Positions 36,148-46,429 of a DNA stretch of 64,000 bases are shown here, piece by piece. Positions within the stretch are counted from its first letter, which is position 1. Every line of letters starts with the position of its first letter. Under the pieces are notes generated by a model. The model was not told the origin of the DNA. It saw only the letters and a list, made by a program, of their open reading frames with translations, and made no database searches. Origin of the DNA: Kingdonia uniflora (lineage: Eukaryota > Streptophyta > Magnoliopsida > Ranunculales > Circaeasteraceae); contig JACGCM010000669.1 in the NCBI GenBank assembly GCA_014058105.1, positions 1,302,001-1,366,000 on the forward strand, in the 5' to 3' direction. Made by a program: the position numbers and the translations under genes.

Positions 36148-36623
36148 TGTAGTAACATATTCCCTAGAGTTGAGAAGACAAAGTTATCAGAGCCATGTCA
36201 AAGATATCCTATCATTCGAGAAGATGTCACATCAGCAACTACAGATCTTGACCTTTCACAATAGCCATTACACTTGGTCAAATAAAGCCATTACACATGA
36301 TCCGTGAAGCTCGCCCACCACCCATTAATTCAGAAGACCAATTATTTGTAACTGCCTATATCCACTATAAATATAGGTAGAACACATGTCAACAAAGGCA
36401 TTCAACTCTTCCTATCATTCTTTTGATTATATTTATCAAGTCTCTTTACAATTGTAATAATGTAGCATATACTGGATTTATACCCGCAAATCCTTCGCAA
36501 GGTCGTAGTTTTTCTCAGGATTTAATGAGTTTTTAAGTAAAGTGTATTGTGTTCTAGCTTAGAATTTCAATCTCCTTACTGAAGTATTGGCAAAGTTTCC
36601 CTTCCGAAAAACATGCCATTAAG
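36148..36623 (+). repeat. 5' LTR of element F
   Basis: Starts TGTAG, ends just before the primer binding site. TATA box TATAAATATAGG at about 36365. Aligns end to end with 38682-39152 at roughly nine bases in ten. Confidence 0.9.
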
Positions 36624-36625
36624 AT

Positions 36626-36643
36626 TGGCGCCGTCTGTGGGAA
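36626..36643 (+). other. Primer binding site of element F
   Basis: TGGCGCCGTCTGTGGGAA, identical to that of element A, showing that F uses the same primer and probably the same family's machinery. Confidence 0.8.
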
Positions 36644-36832
36644 ATCCACTTTTTTCTCACCAAATCTTATCCTGAATACTAACATGAACCTCAAAAGTGC
36701 TTCGAGTACCTTGAGGAACAATGAGGATATTCCAACAATCATCCTACCTAAAACCGTCAATTTGTATAATGTTGTTATCGAACTTTAAAAATAGATGGAG
36801 TTTGATAGGGTACAGTAGCTCAAAGATTCAAT

Positions 36833-37275
36833 GCTCGACTTCAGCTTCAAATTCTAAGCTTGATCTCAGCTTCAGATCCAATGCTCGACCTCAACTTCAG
36901 ATTCAATGCTTAAGCTCAACTTCAGATTCTAAACTTAACCTTAACTTCAGATCCAATGCTCAACCTCAACTTCAGATTCTATGCTTGACTTCAGCTTCAG
37001 ATTATAAGCTCGACTTCAGCTTCAGATATTAAGCTCGACATCAGCTTCAGACTCTAAGCTCAACTTCAGCTTCAGATTCTATGCTAATCCCCAGCTTTAG
37101 ATTCAATACTCGACCTCAGATTCAGATTCAAATTCAATGCTCGACCTCAGATTCAAATTCAATGTTCAACCTTAAATTCAGATTTAAGACTCAACCTCAG
37201 CTTCAGATTCTATACTGAACCTCAGCTTCAAGCTTAATGCTCAACCACAACTTCAGACTCAATGCTCGACCTCAT
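36833..37275. repeat. 25-bp tandem array in element F
   Basis: GCTCGACCTCAGCTTCAGATTCTAA-type units start at 36833, 36858, 36883, 36908 and onward, about 17 copies with small length variants. Open frames across it are by-products of the period and not genes. Confidence 0.9.
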
Positions 37276-37717
37276 TATTAATCTTTTCAACAACTCTTAA
37301 CTAAGCTTGACGATCAACCACATTATTAAGCTCTTCGCCAGCTTTTAACTAAGCTCCATGTTCGGCCTTAATATTATACTCGATGTTTGACCTCCTCATA
37401 AAGCTCAATGCTCGACCTTATTCTTAACCTATTTGCAAGCTCTCAATTCAAGCCCGTTAACAAGATCATTTCCAATAGAGAGATTGAGGTAAAGGTATTC
37501 GAGTAAATTATAAATTTGTTTATAAGAAGGATACACGAGCACAAAACTCAAATTCATCATTAGATAAAAGCCTATCACCAACTCTTTATCAAGCTCGATG
37601 TTTAATCACAACTTAAAGTTCATCGTTAGGTCAATAATTGGTTCATCCAATATGACCAACACATTGCAGGTTACCAATTGGTTCTTCCAATTCGACCCAC
37701 ACATTAAATGACAACAT

Positions 37718-37936
37718 TTGGCTTCTCAAGATCTCAAAAGATACTTGGGGCGTCCTCCCAAAATGAGTACTCCTGCCGATGGTGAAGCATTAACAATGTA
37801 TTTATCGATAATAGAAGATTCAATCATTTTTGTCCTCATTCGAGAGGATAACAAGGTTGAAAAGCCAATCAACTTCATCATCAAAGAAAGGTATCATGTC
37901 AGGATTACGAAAATGCCTAGACAAGAAGAAAGCTAG
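37718..37936 (+). pseudogene. RNase H fragment inside element F
   Basis: QDLKRYLGRPPKMSTPADGE then SIIFVLIREDNKVEKPINFI matches the start of the RNase H domain of the big elements (YLGRSPIMSTPVDNEEL, SSVLIHLEGKIEKPVFFI). About 70 codons only, on F's sense strand, so a captured or retained pol remnant. Confidence 0.7.
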
Positions 37937-38179
37937 ATGGGTCGAAGAAATATTATATGTCTTATGGGCTAAACCTCGAACATTCACAGGCTGTGTACAC
38001 CATTCATGATGGCCTTCGTTACTGAAAGTCATTCTTTTAAATCTCAAACTACAAACTACTAGAAGGCAAATCACAGATGAAGATAACAAACTCAGAATTC
38101 TATGCAACTTCAATTGGATCGAAGAAACTCGAGATCACGGCATCACAAACTTGGGGCGTCCTCCCATAATGACCATTTT

Positions 38180-38500
38180 TACTCAATTCAACATTCCATA
38201 ACATGGCTGTCTTATTAATCAAACCAGATATCCCCTAAAGGAAACATATCTGACCATCTTTACTAAATTTGACAAGCCATAACATGGTTGTCTTATTAAT
38301 CAAACTAGATATCTTACCACCTTTACTAAATTTGACAAGCCATAACATGGTTGTCTTATTAAATCAAACCAGATATCCCATAAAGGAAACATAACTGACC
38401 ATCTTTACTAAATTCGATAATCCATAACATGGCTATTTTACAAGTCAAACAAGATATCTTATAGAGGAAATATATCTGACCATCATTACTAAATTATTAA
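38180..38500. repeat. About 82-bp tandem array in element F
   Basis: CCATAACATGG landmarks at 38196, 38277, 38340 (shortened unit) and 38422, with CTGACCATCTTTACTAAATT between. Four to five copies. Confidence 0.85.
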
Positions 38501-38681
38501 CAAAAACAAATCAATGTGAATAGATCCCATTGACTACTTGTACTACATTCACGCTGCAAAATTATGAAAATTTTCTTCCCAAACAACTTTTCCAGATAAG
38601 TACCAACACCACAAATTCTTGAATGTTCTTCTCGACACAACAACTAGTAACTTGTAATTGAATCGAGAATGGGGTGATTAT

Positions 38682-39152
38682 TGTAGCATATTCCCCATAG
38701 TCGAGAAGATAAAGTTATGAGAGCCATGTCAAAGATATTCTATCATTCGAAATGATAACTCATCTGCAACTACAGATCTTGACCCTCTACAGTAGCCGTT
38801 ATACTTGGTCAAATAGAGCCGTTACACATGATCCGTGAAGTTCACCCACCACCAATTTAATTAGGAGACCAATTATTTGTAACTACCTGTATCTACTATA
38901 AATATAGGCATAACACATATCAACAAAGGCATTCAACTCTTCCTATTATTCTTGATTATATTTATCAAGATTCTTTACAATTGTAATAATCTAGCATATA
39001 CAGGATTTATACCCGCAAATCCTCCTCGAGGTAGTGGTTTTTCTCAGGATTTACTGAGTTTCCATGTAAACTCTATTGTGTTCTAGCTTAGAATTGCAAT
39101 CTCCTTACTGAAGTATTGGCATAGTTTCCCTTCTAGAAAATATGCTATTACA
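38682..39152 (+). repeat. 3' LTR of element F
   Basis: Starts TGTAGCATATTCCCC and ends GCTATTACA, followed by GTAGG. Matches the 5' LTR of F. Confidence 0.9.
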
Positions 39153-39913
39153 GTAGGGATACGTAGGAAGAGACGGTGGTGGTGATTTAAGAGGAAATAT
39201 GCTTATGTTATAACCGTCTTTGTCTTCTCATCTTCATATTCTTGTAGAAGTATTTCATCTGGGTGGAGCTACGGGTGATCGAATTTGAATTTTCGCTGTC
39301 ATTTGACATTGATAATAATCTGTAGAACAATCTGTTGGAAATATCTTGCAGTGAATTTTGTAAAGTAATATGTACCGTATAAATTCGAGCTAATGAGCGA
39401 TTTTTTGAAAACTATGTTTCCATGTGAAATTATGTAAAATGAGTATATCGACCTGTTTGAAATAGGTTATTCGGTCAAAAAGAGATTTTCGAACTATGTG
39501 TGATTTTTTATATGATGACCTAGCTAAACTGCTGTAAAGTTTTTAAAAGATAGGTTTTGAGCTAAAAGTACTGTAGGTTTGCATGACATATATATACGAG
39601 TGTTTTAGAATATATGATACTGTAATACGAACTTTCGAAAAAGTGGACACGTAAATGCTACAAATCGACCTGAGGTATCATATGTGAGCTCGAGTCTAAA
39701 GGTTAAAATGAGGTGATAAACTAATTACGTGAAAAAGGATTTAAAAAAAATTATAGTCACCTTGATTTGGGGAGGTGGAAACGATGGATAAGTTTAATAG
39801 GTGGGATTCTTATCTGTGAAACTTGGATATAAACAAAAAGGTGGTAATGCACGTAACCGTACTCTATTTTTATATATATGTTTAAGATGAAGATTTTCCT
39901 TGAATAATTGAAC
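39153..39913 (+). other. Rest of unit 1 and promoter region of unit 2 in element D
   Basis: The first about 50 bases continue the Gly/Arg-rich unit 1 frame interrupted by F; the remainder shows no coding sequence. TATATATA at 39871-39878 lies 36 bases before the unit 2 ATG. Confidence 0.4.
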
Positions 39914-40278
39914 ATGGTGAGGACGGGCTCTCAGAGAGTTTAGCAGGCGGTAAAGGTTACTGAAATACGCATTTAGCAACAAAGGTTACTGAAATACGTG
40001 AAAGGATATTCGGGTAGCTCGATTGAAATGCTGATATGCCAGAATCTGTACTACAGTTGGTGGGATTGACTGCAAGGGCGAAGGAGATTAAGGTTAAACG
40101 CCACTTTTGGTGTGAAGTATTTTGTAAATTGGCCTTTGAAACTAAAGCTCAAAAAAATGTTGTGAGGAAGATTGCACTGAATGAGATTGCAGTAGAAGAT
40201 GGGAGGCTTGTTGGTGATGTATTGATCAGATGTGGTGTTGCAGGACATCTAAGTTATTTTAGGTGTAACGATGCTTGA
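39914..40278 (+). pseudogene. Antisense unit 2 of element D (small Cys-rich protein)
   Basis: ATG 39914 begins MVRTGSQRV, then a stop and a 22-base tandem duplication (AAAGGTTACTGAAATACG, about 39951-39998) break the frame. From 40036 an open frame gives MPESVLQLVGL, VVRKIALNEIAVEDG and the conserved end RCGVAGHLSYFRCN, stopping at 40278. GAAATAAAGATA at about 40314 is a plausible poly(A) signal. The second half is the best preserved copy of this unit in the window. Confidence 0.55.
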
Positions 40279-42754
40279 GATGGTGAACTTTTGTATTTCG
40301 AAATAATGTAAGTGAAATAAAGATATAACATTTATGTGCTGAATATGTTCCTTGTTTCGAGTAAATTATGTTGAATATAAATTTAAATTTAAAAACTGTA
40401 CAGTATTCAGAATAATGATGTAATTTGTATAAATAAGTTGAGTAGGAGAATAGAAATCATGAGTATAAAATTGGTTTTGGAGATATAGATCGATTGCGTG
40501 TGTGTGTTGATTTTGCGATCATGAAGATAAAAGAGTTTGAGAGAGAGAGAGAGGGAAAGAGATAGAGTTGCATTTAATGTTAGGGTTTAGGGTAATGATG
40601 AAAATGCGTGGATATCCAAAAAGTATGAGTCGTCATATAGGTACAGTCTAAAGGATACCTTATTTGGAGAACTGTGGGTAGCTTGCACAAGTCTCAATAA
40701 CTGCCAGTGGTTAGATAAAAATGTTATAAATAATCTTTCTTCTTCGTCTTCCAAACTTTTACAGAATACAGAGAGGCAAAACTCCAGATATAATTTTTTT
40801 TTTTTATAATGTAGTAATTTGAGAGAAAAACATCTAGGCAAGGGGCATTATTATAGAAGGGACGAGTATATGCTCTTTGGGGTGGAGAAAAAGTTATTCT
40901 TACAGAGTGTTGTTATGAAGGAAAAGTCGTATTGAATCCCTGATTCATCGTTTGCAATTCAGGGTTAGTTTTTTAAACATTGTTCTCTCTTGTATAATGA
41001 TTTGTTGTCATTTGATAATGAATTCCACTCTCTTTTTATTTTAAATTTTTAAAAAGTACTATATTTAGAAGGTTTTGTATTTGTTGAAAAAGCTTCTTTG
41101 TCAATATTATTTAATATAAAATGTAAGGAGATCGACGATTTGAAAAATCAGTAATGTGAATAATGAAACATAATTTTCTGTTTATTTATTTATTTATTAT
41201 TGATAATAATAATTTAAGAAAAAAAGAAAGAAATTGATTGAAAATACCTGGACTTCTGTATAGGTAGAAGAGTGTGGAAGAACTTAGGAAAATCTTTTCT
41301 ATAATTCGAGCTTATCATTCAAAATAGAACCTTCTACCCTGGTAGATCGGTTGAGGATGAGAGTGTAAAATGAGATCTCAAATTTGGAGGGGGTGAGTTA
41401 ATCAGAGATAACTCGAAGGATATCCTTGCTGAGTCTGAGGGGGAGAGTTCCTCAGAGGAAGTTGTAGTTGAGGCACAGCTCGAATTTCCAGATTTCCCTG
41501 GTAAACTCTTCCCTTGTCTTGTAGAGTTAGAAGTGCTCAAGGAGTTTTGTAAGAATAAGGGGATCGCATGTGGTGTATGGGGGAGAGCCATTGAACACAC
41601 TGGGAGGTTCTTTAGGAATATCCTAGAGGGTATTTCTCTTGAATACTTTGATGGGAAAAGGAGGGAGATTTAGATGAGGGTTTTTGGTGTTACCTTTTCC
41701 CAGTTTGATTATGGTCTAGTGGTGCCTTTATGAAATCTTTCTAAAGGTATCATGAATAAAATTAAAGCTTGCCCTGCCTAGTTGAATGGTAATATATGGG
41801 AGGTCATTAATGTATGTAAAAATTTAAATAAGAGGTAGACCCATGAGGAAAAGGAGAGAAGATTGACTCTTATAGATATTTTGTGACATTATATTGTAAA
41901 ATATTATTTGAATACTGGGGGTGTATACTTCTGTTCGAGCTTGTCCCGACCCCAACTTTTTGAGCTAAATTCAGCCAGAAGGGTTCATAATGACAATTTG
42001 ATATGGGTAAAGGGCAAGTATCTCCAGCGACCTGACGAGGACACCCTTACCCTTAGGTACCAATCCTTAAAAAAATGTAAGTAAATCACATTACTTTCAT
42101 GCTATGTTTGTGAATGTACTCCATTTGATTATGATAGTGTTTTGTGTTAGTATGCAGATCCTTGTTCTAAAGTAACCAAAAAAGAATCATTGATTGACGT
42201 TGTGGCTCGAGAGGGAGTCAAGCTTGAAGCTGTATTGGGGGAGTTGGAGATTAACATGCATAAGAGGGTGAATTGAAGATCTGTTAAAGTGCAGAAAATA
42301 TAGGATAAGAGACAGATGATTGGAGAGGGCTCATCAATTTCTGCTGGAGCTGAATTATCAACAAGTATTGGAAAATGGCCCGTGTTATATCAAGCTGGAC
42401 CTGTGCCATTTTTGTCGAATCCTGCAAGCTCTTTGTCTGGTAAAATAAGGATTAGGCAGACAAATAAGGGGGGAGCCAAGGTCGATTCTTCAAAATCTAC
42501 GACCGTAGAGAGAGGGGAGGCTGAGACACCTTCGAAGAAGAGAAAACTTGACAATATCCCCCCTCCTACTGTGAATGAGGTGGAGGAAGACATTGTATTT
42601 TTAAGTATGGAGGATGAGCTGTTCGTTGTTGAAAATAAGATGAGGTTTGTTGTACAAGAGGGCTCTGATGAGTTGGACGCAGCTGTGAGTTTTGAGCTTT
42701 GTAAAGTAATGGTAACATTATGATTTGTATGTATTAAAAAACTCATATATGATA

Positions 42755-42757
<3 letters not shown>

Positions 42758-42786
<29 letters not shown>
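42758..42786. repeat. (AT)n microsatellite in intron 3 of D unit 3
   Basis: Pure AT run in the inferred intron 42712-42798, just before the CTTGTTGTGTAG acceptor. Confidence 0.95.
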
Positions 42787-42788
<2 letters not shown>

Positions 42789-44041
42789 TGTTGTGTAGGT
42801 TGCTTGCGTGCTCAAGAGGCCTTTGTCTGGGTTTTGAGGATAGGAAGATGGGGCTGAAAGAGCGGGTTGCCGAGTTTGGGAAGGATTTGTCAAGGGACAA
42901 AGAACACTCAAGCTTGGAAGAGAAGTCGTTGAAGGACACCTTCCAAATATCTATGGACCAGCTCAGAGAGTAATCGAAAAAGAATGTGGACCAAGTGATT
43001 ATTGCTTGTAACAATCTCACACTAAAACTTCAGGAAGTCGGTTACTCAGGGGAGGATATCTATACTATAATGAAAGGATGATTTGTGGAGGAGGAGGAGG
43101 AGTTTGACCAAGAGGATGACCCTAAATATGGCAGTACTCCTCTCCATGATAATGTTAATGTTTTGGATGAGGTCTCCAAAAGGATAGAGTTCAAGAATCG
43201 CGAGGAGGACGATAAGGTAGAGTAAAATTGTAATGATGTATTTTTTTTTGTTATTGTGGAATGGGACTATTTGTTGTATTGAATACATTGGAAGTATTTA
43301 GAGGTTCAGTTTATGATGTATTAATGTATAAATATTGATTTGTAGGTGCTTAAGGACTTGTACCTTAGAATTGAGGATTTAGATAAAGAGCTCGCTAAGG
43401 AGAAAAATTATGCGAATGTAGTAGCTCTCTCAGCCGCTCGTGCAGAGTTTCAGGCTGGAGAATATAAATGAAATAGCTAAGAACATTGAATTGATATATT
43501 GGTAGCTTATTTAAGATGGAGCGAAGAGAAGATAGGGCTAAGACAAAAAAAAATACAATCTTGTCCTTGTTTTATGAGCAAAACGTACTCCAAAAATAAT
43601 TAAAGACATGCATAATCGATCTTATTCTCAGGAGCCATAGTAAATAGTGAGAGGGTTATAAAATGTGTACCTTGAAATATTAGAAGGTTGTTGTGATGGT
43701 AGAGCATATGGCTATTAGGACGAGGAGTTAGCATAACATGAAGGCTATGTACTAGCTCGTTCTGGTGGATATATGATGTATAATATGACTGTAGAGTAAT
43801 GTATGCAAACTGTTGTATATCAAACTATTTATATTAGAAATATGAAATGTTATCAATGTGGTGACCTTGAAAATGGGCTTATGTGCAGGCCGGGCAAAAT
43901 ACAGCACGATCTCGTAAGGAAGATGTGTTAAAATGTAATTATGAGTTTAAACTAGAATTTGATAGGATCAAGCAGATATGGGAGAAGAGCGCATATTAGT
44001 ATGTGAAAGTGGAACTTAGGTTGACACAGTCAGAAAAGACT

Positions 44042-44046
44042 GTTAG
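44042..44046. repeat. Target-site duplication of element B, left copy
   Basis: GTTAG, repeated exactly at 59727-59731 directly after the other LTR. Confidence 0.9.
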
Positions 44047-44674
44047 TATAATGGCCAAATTCCGTAAGCTCGAAATGGCTTTAGAATTCTCTATCACACC
44101 AATGAACCTGTAATAATATTCTAATGGAAATTAAGAAATGACACAGGTGATTTTAGCGTGGAAAACCTATGAATAGGTAAAAAAACCACGACCTCGTGTG
44201 GAGGATTTTTGTTGAAAGTATCTTTATTGCTTGAGATAGATATCTTATTACAAGTGATCTCTGAAAATGGAAAATGCTTGAGTCATGTAACTAAGATGTT
44301 TTTATGATTTATCGAGAATCTATAATATGTAATTTCTAGGTGATCTCTTGTGTAATTTTTCTGGTCCTTGTCTCTTCTGGAACATCTTCCTTATATAGGC
44401 CTTCTCTGCAGCTCTTCATCGTGCTAGTGTGCATTCTCCGAACAATATGGTTAGTGGCGGTTGACTGAATAATTGACGAGTTTATGAGAGTCAAGTGTAT
44501 TTGACTGGTTTAGGGTTTCTTGTTTAAGTTCGACCCATGTTCTTCACCAGTTCGGGGAGTATATTGAAATCTTGACTGGAGAAGTTATGTTGAAAAATGC
44601 GTGAGCCTGAGATGGAGGTTATTCGAACTGGTGATAGCTCGATACCAAGTAAGGTCGAGGGATAGGTCCCTATA
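44047..44674 (-). repeat. 3' LTR of element B (628 bp)
   Basis: Plus strand TATAATGGCC...GGTCCCTATA; both terminal dinucleotides have decayed from TG/CA. Minus-strand TATATAAG at 44390-44397. Confidence 0.95.
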
Positions 44675-44687
44675 ATCGCCCCCTCGC
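44675..44687 (-). other. Polypurine tract of element B
   Basis: Minus strand GCGAGGGGGCGAT directly adjoining the 3' LTR. Confidence 0.7.
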
Positions 44688-44941
44688 AACCGAAGTCACG
44701 AGTGGCTTTGGTTAAGAAAGAATTGGAGAGTAACAGGTATTGGTGTTTAAAAATTGTGAATAAATAACGTAGTCATGATGGTGTTGACGTGTTGGAAATT
44801 GTGCGGCTATTGAGATGTAATGGGCATTAAATGATGATGTTGATGTTGATGTTGATGTATGTGACGGTTACGACTCAAAAAGTTGCATCTGTAATAAATG
44901 ATGACGCTTAGGAAAACATACTTATACAATAAATATAGTGT

Positions 44942-44951
44942 TATATAAATA
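44942..44951 (+). promoter_or_regulatory. TATA box of antisense unit 1 (element B)
   Basis: TATATAAATA, 55-64 bases upstream of the ATG at 45006 and inside the 3' LTR-proximal region, pointing away from the LTR. Counterpart in D at 35716. Confidence 0.45.
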
Positions 44952-45005
44952 GTACCTGTAGCAAATCTTTGGAGTAGTGCATGCTTGTTCTTTTTGAAAT
45001 TATCA

Positions 45006-45760
45006 ATGGTGAAGACTCGTAGCATGGTCCTTGAATAGAAGATTGTGACTGAAATGAATAGTTTGAAGTTGAAGTACTTTGGGGATCAATCCTTGGAGAT
45101 GGTGATGCCCACTCCTGTTCCTCTGACGTATCATGGCATGTCGGAAGATGAAGCGATTAAAGCTGAGGAAGAGTTCTACTGTAAGTAGAGGCTTTATGTC
45201 GTCGTCTTGACAGGCGAGGACCAATGGGTCTGTCTTTATACCCTTGCAGAAGACAGGGTTAGGGCTTCATATGCAAGGATAGGCATAACTACAGCGCAGT
45301 TATACTGATATCTTTTATTACCATGGATTCTAAGGTCGGGCCCTCTTCATCTTTACCAACTCATCGGTGGTGGCGGTTTCAGAAGAAGGGGTGATGGTAG
45401 TGGAGGAGGGAGACAACTATTGGGAGTCAACTTCTATATTTCCATCATGTTTTAGTGCTTAGTAGACCTTTAGTTCAAGAATTTGGTTCTAGCACTGAGT
45501 CTACTGCTTGCATAGTTTCCATTTGTAGTTCGATTAGACTTCAACCAAACTCATGCTAGGGAAACTCTTTGCTGGTTCCAATTTTTGCCTTGTATTAGGG
45601 TGAAAGATCACTGAAGCAAGAAGAACTGGAGAAGTTGATGCGTCAATGCGCCTGAATTACCTGTGGCTCTAAAAAATAGTGGAAAACTTGTAATCTGTAA
45701 AATCGTATGTAATATTTTTTACATGAATAAATATTGGTCATTCAATTTCTTGTGTTGTTG
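45006..45760 (+). pseudogene. Antisense unit 1 of element B: small protein with Gly-rich tail
   Basis: ATG 45006 gives MVKTRSMVLE then a stop; the frame continues with SLEMVMPTPVPL, SEDEAIKAEEEFYC and LAEDRVRASYARIG, then a Gly/Arg-rich stretch at about 45365-45410. ATGAATAAATA at about 45724 is a likely poly(A) signal, so the transcript would end near 45750, before unit 2. Intact length perhaps 150 residues. No family recognised. It could instead be a 5' exon of a larger gene, though the poly(A)-like end argues against this. Confidence 0.5.
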
Positions 45761-46173
45761 TAGATATAGATTCTGTAGAAATTAAACTAAATTATTATGA
45801 AGAATGTATGAATATTGCAAGTATTGCCTCGCTTTATTCAAACTGAGATGAGTATGTGTGAGAATGTGTATTATGACGTAAGTAGATTTTGTTTCATATG
45901 TTGACAAATAGGAGCAATTTTTTTTAAGAATTTAGCAATTTGAAAATTCGTTCTAACAAAGTTCGATGGAAGAATAACTTTAGTTAGGATAACTCGACCT
46001 AGAAAGTAATATAAATGACGAGTTCGAAGGAAGAGATAAGTTCAAATATTTTACTCAAGATTTTGGGGTTTTCTGTTATGAGATAAAAGGTAAAAATTAC
46101 ATTTTGAGGGGAAAGTGAGTGAAAAATGTATAAATATGGGTAGGATGATTTGTGAAGTTAGAGAAGAAGTTAG
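45761..46173 (+). promoter_or_regulatory. Spacer and TATA box upstream of antisense unit 2 (element B)
   Basis: Non-coding. TATAAATA at 46129-46136 precedes the unit 2 ATG (46174) by 38 bases. Confidence 0.4.
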
Positions 46174-46375
46174 GATGGTGCGGACTCGATCTTTGAGGAT
46201 ACGACATACCGCAGAGGGACGATTGGCTATAAAGATAGCGGAAGTGCGGGAGATAATTTTTGGTGTGTTTGGTTATGATGCCGAGTTACCAGTGAGGGAG
46301 TGTCAGCTCGAAGGATTAGATGTTAGGAGTAGGGAACGTAAGTATGCCTGGTACTTCTATGAGGTATGTTTCTAG
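46174..46375 (+). pseudogene. Antisense unit 2 of element B, 3' half deleted
   Basis: ATG 46174 starts MVRTRSLRIRHTAEGRLA; an upstream in-frame ATG at 46115 is not conserved. The frame is open to YAWYFYE and then stops. The second half with the CFKCN ending, present in A, D and E, is missing: sequence after 46365 aligns with the region just before unit 3 in A, so about 380 bases are deleted. Confidence 0.6.
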
Positions 46376-46429
46376 TTTTATTTTGTATGTAAAGCTCCAG
46401 AGATCTGATATCGTGTAAGGTAAGTTATC

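Larger units (their letters stand above)
36148..39152 (+). mobile_element. Element F: non-autonomous LTR element with captured RNase H fragment
   Basis: Direct LTRs at 36148-36623 and 38682-39152, with primer binding site TGGCGCCGTCTGTGGGAA at 36626 and a purine-rich tract GAGAATGGGGTGATTA before the right LTR. Flanks GTGGG and GTAGG form a 5-bp target duplication with one mismatch. The 2-kb interior holds a 25-bp array, an 82-bp array and a 70-codon RNase H fragment, but no gag, RT or integrase. It sits inside the Gly-rich part of D's unit 1. Confidence 0.9.
40459..44046 (+). pseudogene. Antisense unit 3 of element D, exons 1 to 6a (interrupted by B)
   Basis: The start ATGAGTATAAAATTGG at 40459 aligns with ATGAGTATGGGAAGG of A (1424). 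Inferred exons: 40459-40963, 41346-42076, 42158-42711, 42799-43216, 43346-43453 and 43889-44046, with introns at the same places as in A and B. Exon 2 keeps EFCKNKGIACGVWGRA, LVVPL, NLSKGIMNKIKACP and DNLIWVKGKYL. Exon 3 has KKRKLDN, a nuclear-signal-like stretch. Exons 4-6 are coiled coil. The exon 5 donor reads GC instead of GT. Several stops. Element B inserted in the coiled-coil region at GTTAG; the rest is at 59732-60909. Confidence 0.65.

Noticed and set aside
36721..37032. 103-codon open frame in element F
   Set aside because: It is produced by the 25-bp tandem array; the repeating Ser/Gln/Leu pattern follows the array period.
42390..43020. Minus-strand open frames containing YIYIYI runs
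   Set aside because: They are translations of the (AT)n microsatellite and the antisense of unit 3 exons.
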